A DNA stretch of 64,000 nucleotides from Minwuia thermotolerans (lineage in GTDB: Bacteria; Pseudomonadota; Alphaproteobacteria; Minwuiales; Minwuiaceae): contig NZ_PIGG01000076.1 of the NCBI RefSeq assembly GCF_002924445.1, positions 62,001 through 126,000 of the forward strand, written 5' to 3'. Shown here piece by piece: positions 58,910 to 64,000 of this stretch. The notes under the pieces are model-generated. The model was not told the origin of the DNA, made no database searches, and saw nothing but the letters and a program-made list of their open reading frames with translations. Position numbers and translations under genes: made by a program. The first letter of the stretch is position 1. Every line of letters begins with the position of its first letter.

Positions 58910-58938
58910 AGGGGCCCGGCAACGCGCCCCTTCATGCC
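58903..58938. repeat. Inverted repeat over the acyl-CoA dehydrogenase stop codon
   Basis: Thirteen-bp perfect arms GGCATGAAGGGGC and GCCCCTTCATGCC with a 10-nt loop. It includes the TGA stop at 58907-58909. Together with the 70-nt element that follows, it forms a row of hairpins. Confidence 0.75.
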
Positions 58939-59007
58939 GCCCTCGGACCTGATCCGAGGGCCCGGCGAAACGAATGACTGGGTCCTCGGATCAAGCCCGA
59001 GGACGCC
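58938..59007 (+). repeat. 70-nt two-hairpin repeat, copy A
   Basis: Hairpin 1 (CCCTCGG ... CCGAGGG), a spacer containing GAATGACTGGG, then hairpin 2 (TCCTCGG ATCAAG CCCGAGGA) and ACGCC. The reverse complement of 61940-62009 matches it over the whole 70 nt, with stem bases changed in compensating pairs. It lies upstream of the CoA-transferase gene. Confidence 0.85.
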
Positions 59008-59031
59008 GATCGAGATAATCCGGAGATCCAC

Positions 59032-60189
59032 ATGAAACTCGAAGGCATCCGCGTCCTGGACATGTCGCTGTTCCTGCCCGGGCCGCTGCTGACCCAGATG
59101 ATGGCCGACCACGGCGCCGAGGTGATCAAGCTGGAGCCGCTGTCGGGCGAACCGAACCGGGAGATCGGCCAGGTGCGCGACGGGGTCACCGTCTATTTCG
59201 CCAACACTCATCGCGGCAAGAAGTCGATCCAGCTCAATCTCAAGACCGACGAGGGGCGCGAGGCGCTGCTGAAGCTTGTCGAGAGCTGCGACGTCATGGT
59301 GGAGGCCTTCCGCCCCGGCGTGGTCAAGCGCCTCGGCTGCGACTACGAAACGGTGAGCGCGCGCAATCCGCGCCTCGTCTATCTCTCGATCTCCGCCTTC
59401 GGGCAGAGCGGCCCCTATGTGAAGAAGCCGGCGCACGACCTGGCGACCGAGGCGCTGGCGGGCGTCCTCTCGCTCAACCAGGGGCAGGACGGCAAGCCGG
59501 CCATCCCCGGCATCGCCAATGCCGACATGCTGTCGTCGATGATGGGGCTGTCGGGCGTGCTGATGGCGCTGCTGCGGCGGGAGAAGACGGGCAGGGGCGA
59601 CTATATCGATCTCGCCATGATGGACTCGCTCTTCGCGGCCATGCCTAACCTGATGGGCTCCACCTTCGCCGACAAGACGCCGCCGGTCTGGAAGGAGGAG
59701 CGGACGGGCGGCGGCTACGCCTTCTACCAGATCTACGAGACGAAGGACGGCCGGCACGTCGTGCTCGGCGCCTCGGAGATGCACTTCGCCGAGACCGTGA
59801 TGCGGAAGTTCGGCCGCGAGGACCTGATCGAGGCCTGCAAGCCGCCGCCGGGACCGACGCAGGAGCCGGCGCGGCAGTTCCTGCGCGAGACCTTCCGCAC
59901 GAAGACCCAGGCCGAGTGGGTGGAGTGGTTCGAGGGCGTCGACGCCGCCTTCGCGCCGGTGAAGAACCTGCGCGAGGCCTGCGACGACCCGCAGGTGCGC
60001 CACCGGGAGATGATCTTCGAGGACGAGCGCGGCTGGGAGCATATCGGCGTGCCGATCAAGTTCGCCGCCGAGCCCGGCAGGCCGCGCCTCGCCTTCGCCG
60101 AGGTCGGCGAGCACACAGCCGGGACGCTGAAGGAACTGGGCTACAGCGACGAGCAGATCGCTGCAATGAAGGAAGGCGGCGTGTTCTGA
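59032..60189 (+). CDS. CaiB/BaiF family CoA-transferase
   Basis: 385-aa class III CoA-transferase. The segment VLDMSLFLPGPLLTQMMADH, then GREALLKLVESCDVMVEAFRPG and a catalytic Asp in YIDLAMMDSLFA are typical. Beside an acyl-CoA dehydrogenase it probably moves CoA between carboxylic acids in a degradation route. Confidence 0.92.
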   Translation: MKLEGIRVLDMSLFLPGPLLTQMMADHGAEVIKLEPLSGEPNREIGQVRDGVTVYFANTHRGKKSIQLNLKTDEGREALLKLVESCDVMVEAFRPGVVKRLGCDYETVSARNPRLVYLSISAFGQSGPYVKKPAHDLATEALAGVLSLNQGQDGKPAIPGIANADMLSSMMGLSGVLMALLRREKTGRGDYIDLAMMDSLFAAMPNLMGSTFADKTPPVWKEERTGGGYAFYQIYETKDGRHVVLGASEMHFAETVMRKFGREDLIEACKPPPGPTQEPARQFLRETFRTKTQAEWVEWFEGVDAAFAPVKNLREACDDPQVRHREMIFEDERGWEHIGVPIKFAAEPGRPRLAFAEVGEHTAGTLKELGYSDEQIAAMKEGGVF

Positions 60190-60197
60190 AGGTGTCG

Positions 60198-61070
60198 ATG
60201 ACCCGACGCGACGCCCTGCTGGCCGTCATGGCCGCCTTCATCTGGGGGGCGACCTATCCGTTCTCGGCGATCGCGTTGCAGGATACGCCGCCGATCTTCT
60301 TCACGGCGCTGCGCTTCGCCTGCGCCGCCTGCTTCGTCGTGGTGGTGCCAAGGCCGCGGATCCCGGCCGGGAAGCTGATCCTTCTGGGTCTGTTCCTCGG
60401 CGCGGTGCTGTTCGCGCTGACCTTCATCGCCATGACGCAGGGACTGAGCGCGTCGCTGGCGTCGGTGCTGGTGCACACCCAGGCCTTCTTCACCATCCTC
60501 ATCTCGATGGCCGTGTTCGGCGAGCGGATGAGGCGCCGGCAATTGCTGGCGCTGCTGATCGCGGCCGCAGGAATCGCGGTCCTGGCCATCGACCGCGGCC
60601 GCGCCGGCTCGGCCGTCGCCCTGCTGCTCATCCTGCTGGCTGCGCTCTCCGGCGGCATCGGCAACAACATCATGAAGTCGCTGGGTCAGACCGACATGCT
60701 CCGCGTCTCGGTCTGGATGAGCCTGGTGCCGCCGCTGCCTCTGCTGGGCCTGTCGCTGGTTCTCGAAGCGGACGGTTCGGCCGCGGACCTGATTTCCACC
60801 GTCACATGGCCGACAGCGATCGCCCTTCTCTGGTCCAGCGTCCTGGCCACGGTTCTCGTCTTCGCCATCTGGGGGCGGCTGCTGGTCGCCTACTCGTCGG
60901 CCGCCGTCGCACCCTTCTTCCTGCTGGTGCCGGTATTCGGCGTCGCGCTGTCGGCCCTCGTTCTGGGGGAGACCCTGTCGGCGCTGCAGATCTCCGGCGG
61001 CCTGCTGGTCTTCGCCGGCCTTGCCCTGGCGCTCTGGCCGGCCCGGAAGCCGCCATTGCCGGTCGCCTGA
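60198..61070 (+). CDS. EamA-family (DMT) transporter
   Basis: 290-aa transporter with ten hydrophobic helices in two EamA repeats; the first begins AVMAAFIWGATYPFSAIALQ and the second ALLWSSVLATVLVFAIWGRL. GAAGG precedes ATG 60198; a GTG at 60192 is the alternative. The substrate is unknown, though its place after the CoA-transferase suggests an acid or amino acid. Confidence 0.85.
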   Translation: MTRRDALLAVMAAFIWGATYPFSAIALQDTPPIFFTALRFACAACFVVVVPRPRIPAGKLILLGLFLGAVLFALTFIAMTQGLSASLASVLVHTQAFFTILISMAVFGERMRRRQLLALLIAAAGIAVLAIDRGRAGSAVALLLILLAALSGGIGNNIMKSLGQTDMLRVSVWMSLVPPLPLLGLSLVLEADGSAADLISTVTWPTAIALLWSSVLATVLVFAIWGRLLVAYSSAAVAPFFLLVPVFGVALSALVLGETLSALQISGGLLVFAGLALALWPARKPPLPVA

Positions 61071-61139
61071 CCCGCCGGGCGGCGCGCGAAGGCGCATAGA
61101 CGCTTAGCAGCGCCAGCCACTTCCTCTATAACCGTCGCC

Positions 61140-61913
61140 ATGAGCGCCAATGCCAATGCCCGGCCCCGCGTGGGGCTGTTCGTGACCTGCCTGGTCGACC
61201 TCTACCGGCCCAGCGTCGGCTTCGCCGCGGTGAAGCTGCTGGAGCGCGGCGGCTGCGCGGTCGACGCGCCGCTGGCCCAGACCTGCTGCGGCCAGCCCGC
61301 CTACAATTCCGGCGACCGGGCGGACACCGCCGCCATCGCGAAGCAGGTGATAGAGGCCTTCGAGGGCTTCGACTATGTCGTGGCGCCCTCGGGTTCCTGC
61401 GCCGGCATGATCCGCCATCACTATCCGACGCTGTTCGCCGACGACGGCGACTGGGCGCGGCGCGCGGCGGATCTGGGCGCGAAGACCTTCGAGCTCGTCT
61501 CCTTCCTCACCGGCGTCTGCGGCATGACCGAGGTCGAGGCGAAGCTGGACCGGACCGTGACCTATCACGACAGCTGCTCGGGGCTGCGCGAACTGAAGAT
61601 CAAGGAACAGCCGCGGCGCCTGCTGGCGACCGTGGACGAACTGGAACTGGTCGAACTGCCGACCGCCGAGACCTGCTGCGGCTTCGGTGGCACGTTCTGC
61701 ATCAAGTATTCCGACGTCTCCGCCGAGATGGTGCGGCGCAAGTCCGACGACATCCAGGCCACCGGGGCGGACCTGCTGCTGGCCGGCGACATGGGCTGCC
61801 TGCTGAACATGGCCGGCAAGCTGAAGCGCGAGGGTGCGGACATCCAGGTCCGCCACGTCGCCGAGGTGCTGGCCGGCATGACCGACGGGCCGGCCATCGG
61901 TGAGGAGGGATGA
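61140..61913 (+). CDS. lutA: LutA-type (Fe-S)-binding oxidoreductase subunit
   Basis: 257 aa with two CCG domains: TCCGQPAYNSG and TCCGFGGTFCIKY, the cysteine-rich pattern of LutA/YkgE. Part of the LutABC lactate oxidase that turns L-lactate to pyruvate. It precedes lutB across a repeat. Confidence 0.92.
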   Translation: MSANANARPRVGLFVTCLVDLYRPSVGFAAVKLLERGGCAVDAPLAQTCCGQPAYNSGDRADTAAIAKQVIEAFEGFDYVVAPSGSCAGMIRHHYPTLFADDGDWARRAADLGAKTFELVSFLTGVCGMTEVEAKLDRTVTYHDSCSGLRELKIKEQPRRLLATVDELELVELPTAETCCGFGGTFCIKYSDVSAEMVRRKSDDIQATGADLLLAGDMGCLLNMAGKLKREGADIQVRHVAEVLAGMTDGPAIGEEG

Positions 61914-61939
61914 TGTGCTGCGTGGTCGATTCTCCATGC

Positions 61940-62009
61940 GGCGTCCTGGGGCTTGACCCCAGGACCCAGTCATTCTTTTTGCTGGGCCCTTGGATCAAGT
62001 CCAAGGGCG
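61940..62009 (-). repeat. 70-nt two-hairpin repeat, copy B (inverted)
   Basis: Same element as 58938-59007 but in reverse orientation. Hairpins are CCTTGGAC/GTCCAAGG-type and TCCTGGGG TCAAG CCCCAGGA. It sits in the gap between lutA and lutB, ending 26 nt before lutB starts, so it may influence lutB expression. Confidence 0.85.
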
Positions 62010-62035
62010 CCGGCTTCATGACGGGAAACTGAGCC

Positions 62036-63457
62036 ATGCAGCCGAAGTCGCATCTGTTCAAGGAAGAGTCGACGAAGGCCATCGGGGACGCGAATCTTCA
62101 GTCCGCCCTGAAGAACCTCCAGACCGGCTTCGTCGCCGCGCGCGCCCGCGCCGCCGACGGTCTGGACGAGTTCGAGGCGCTCCGCGACGAGGCGGTGACG
62201 CTCAAGGACCACATCCTCGCCAATCTCGACTTCTATCTGGAACGCTTCGAGGAGAAGGTGACCGAGGCCGGCGGCACGGTGCATTTCTGCGCCACCGCCG
62301 AGGAGGCGCGCCAGACGATCCTCGAACTCTGCCGCCGCTATGGCGCGAAGTCGGTGACCAAGGGCAAGTCCATGGTCGCCGAGGAGGTGGCGCTGAACCC
62401 GTTCCTCGAGGCCAACGGCATCGAACCGGTGGAGACCGACCTCGGCGAGTACATCATCCAGCTCGCCAAGGAAGCGCCCAGCCACATCATCGGCCCGGCG
62501 GTGCACAAGACCAAGGAGCAGGTCTCCGACCTGTTCCACGAACATCACGCGAAATACGGCCGGACCGAGCGACTGACCGAGGCCGAGGATCTGGTTACCG
62601 AAGCGCGCGAGGTGCTGCGCCAGAAATACTTCGACGCCGATGTGGGCATCACGGGAGCCAACTTCCTGATCGCGGAGACCGGCTCCACCATCATCGTCAC
62701 CAACGAGGGCAATGGCGATCTGACCCAGATGCTGCCGAAGGCGCATGTGGTCATCTCCGCCATCGACAAGGTGGTGCCGACGCTGGAGGACGTCTCGACG
62801 ATCCTGCGCGTGCTGGCGCGTTCGGCGACGGGGCAGGAGATGTCGGCCTACACCACGCTCTCCACCGGGCCGAAGCGGGAGGGCGACCTGGACGGGCCTG
62901 AGGGCTTCCACGTGGTGCTGCTGGACAATGGCCGTTCCGACCTGCTGGGCACCGACAAGCAGGACCTGCTCCGCTGCATCCGCTGCGGCGCCTGCATGAA
63001 CCATTGCCCCGTCTACACCGCCGTCGGCGGCCACGCCTATGGCTGGGTCTATCCCGGTCCCATCGGCGCGGCGCTGGACCCGCATATCGTCGGGCTGGAG
63101 GAGGCCCGGCATCTGCCCAACGCGTCGACCTTCTGCGGCCGCTGCGAGCAGGTCTGTCCCATGCGCATCCCACTGCCGAAGATCATGCGCCACTGGCGCG
63201 AGGAAGCCTTCGAGCGCGGCCTGCCGCCGGCCCGGGAGCGGCTGGCGCTGAAGGGCTGGGCCTGGATGGCCAGGCACCCCTGGGCCTATCGGCTGGCGGC
63301 GCGGATCGGTATCGGCGTCATGGGACGGCTGGGCCGCCGCCGCGGCGGGCGGTTCCGCGACCTGCCGCTGGCGCGCGCCTGGACGAAGAGCCGCGACATG
63401 CCCGCGCCCGAGGGCCGCACCTTCATCGACCGCTGGAAGGCCGGCGAGCGTGGCTAG
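62036..63457 (+). CDS. lutB: LutB-type iron-sulfur protein
   Basis: 473-aa LutB/YkgF. Two [4Fe-4S] sites: CIRCGACMNHCPVYTAVGG and FCGRCEQVCPMRIPLPKI. The N-terminal half carries the DUF162-like domain with GITGANFLIAETGS and TNEGNGDL. LutC, normally next, is not present within the window's remaining 500 nt. Confidence 0.94.
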   Translation: MQPKSHLFKEESTKAIGDANLQSALKNLQTGFVAARARAADGLDEFEALRDEAVTLKDHILANLDFYLERFEEKVTEAGGTVHFCATAEEARQTILELCRRYGAKSVTKGKSMVAEEVALNPFLEANGIEPVETDLGEYIIQLAKEAPSHIIGPAVHKTKEQVSDLFHEHHAKYGRTERLTEAEDLVTEAREVLRQKYFDADVGITGANFLIAETGSTIIVTNEGNGDLTQMLPKAHVVISAIDKVVPTLEDVSTILRVLARSATGQEMSAYTTLSTGPKREGDLDGPEGFHVVLLDNGRSDLLGTDKQDLLRCIRCGACMNHCPVYTAVGGHAYGWVYPGPIGAALDPHIVGLEEARHLPNASTFCGRCEQVCPMRIPLPKIMRHWREEAFERGLPPARERLALKGWAWMARHPWAYRLAARIGIGVMGRLGRRRGGRFRDLPLARAWTKSRDMPAPEGRTFIDRWKAGERG

Positions 63458-63486
63458 GGGGTTCGAAGACCGGATCGGAACGCACC

Positions 63487-63990
63487 ATGGCGCGTGAAGG
63501 CGATGCGCAGTTGCTGGAAGCCATGCAGCTCGGCATGGAGCAGGGGCAGCTTTCCATGCACATTAGCTACCGCAAGGCGCGCCGCGTCGAGGGGTTCCGC
63601 GACGTACTGGCCGCCCAGGTGGGCCGGCGCGCGGTGCTGATCCGCGACTGGTTCCTGCCGGTCTCTCTGGCGCTGATGGTGGCCTGGTTCGCGCTGGCCG
63701 AGTGGCTCGGCCTGCACGAGATCAGCTATCGCGTCGTCGGATCCCAGATGTCGCTCGGCTTCATCACCTTCGCGCTCCTGCTGCTGGCGCTGGTGCTGTT
63801 CTCGCGCAAGCACATCCGACCGCTGCAGGGCCCGGCGCTGCATCAGGTCGCGCTCTCCGACCCGGAGCTGTTCGTCCGGCTCTGGCGGCGCGGCGCCGTG
63901 GCGCTGATCACCCGCCAGGGCCGCGACCGCATCTGCCAGAGCCCGAAGGACGACTGGCGGCAATATGTCCGCCGTACGCTGGTGTTCTGA
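63487..63990 (+). CDS. Two-pass membrane protein of unknown function
   Basis: 167 aa. Two hydrophobic segments: FLPVSLALMVAWFALAEWLG (about 56-75) and MSLGFITFALLLLALVLFSR (about 88-107). The N-terminus is charged and the C-terminus basic (GRDRICQSPKDDWRQYVRRT). Starts at ATG 63487, 30 nt after lutB. I do not recognise a family. It occupies the place where lutC would be. Confidence 0.65.
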   Translation: MAREGDAQLLEAMQLGMEQGQLSMHISYRKARRVEGFRDVLAAQVGRRAVLIRDWFLPVSLALMVAWFALAEWLGLHEISYRVVGSQMSLGFITFALLLLALVLFSRKHIRPLQGPALHQVALSDPELFVRLWRRGAVALITRQGRDRICQSPKDDWRQYVRRTLVF

Positions 63991-64000
63991 AGATCTTCGC

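Overview
This is a high-GC chromosomal window from an alphaproteobacterium, most likely a Rhodospirillales-like lineage. The lineage rests on a split, circularly permuted tmRNA gene beside an alpha-type sspB, the priA-atpHAGDC order, the bolA / J-domain / cobS / cobT block, and the hisB-hisH-hisA-hisF order. The window is dense in housekeeping genes. I see no prophage, insertion sequence or CRISPR array.

Layout. 1-3950 (minus): periplasmic nitrate reductase operon napE-napF-napD-napA-napB, with napB cut by the window edge. 4246-7402: a terminator, an M15-type murein hydrolase and an L,D-transpeptidase (cell-wall pair), a hotdog thioesterase and a 41-aa membrane peptide. 7419-10905 (minus): hisB-hisH-GNAT-hisA-hisF, with a large inverted repeat between hisA and hisF. 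10987-15537 (minus): MaoC-like protein, msrP, a fumarylacetoacetate-hydrolase-fold enzyme and an EF-G-like GTPase. 15722-21147 (plus): a tandem glycine riboswitch ahead of gcvT-gcvH-gcvPA-gcvPB and a nitrilase-family gene. 21209-24479: ubiK, a YbjN protein, TfoX-like, SDR and accA. 24476-31776: a patatin, then a CHAT-protease lipoprotein divergent from a CHASE2 nucleotide cyclase and an exported protein. 31784-36827 (minus): transglutaminase, fatty-acid desaturase, tRNA-Ser, xerC, a Rid-family protein, DUF484 and a transaldolase-like aldolase. 36902-44303 (plus): priA and F1-ATPase genes atpHAGDC with a terminator. 44382-48470: small DUF3096 protein, cobT, cobS, J-domain protein and divergent bolA. 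48475-51627 (minus): acyl-CoA synthetase, SnoaL-like protein and thyX. 51741-52577 (plus): permuted ssrA and sspB. 53005-56619: DUF4197 protein, a receiver/metallo-beta-lactamase fusion, rhomboid protease and DUF6134 protein. 56648-63990: homocysteine methyltransferase, acyl-CoA dehydrogenase, CoA-transferase, EamA transporter, lutA, lutB and a small membrane protein.

How the genes work together. The glycine riboswitch should couple glycine-cleavage expression to glycine level. ssrA and sspB together tag and deliver stalled nascent chains to ClpXP. LutAB with the acyl-CoA genes and the his, gcv, atp and cob sets point to a versatile respiratory heterotroph able to use nitrate in the periplasm. 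The least explained parts are the CHAT protease / CHASE2 cyclase / exported-protein module at 25464-31776 and a 70-nt two-hairpin repeat found in two inverted copies (58938-59007 and 61940-62009) whose stems differ mainly by compensatory changes.
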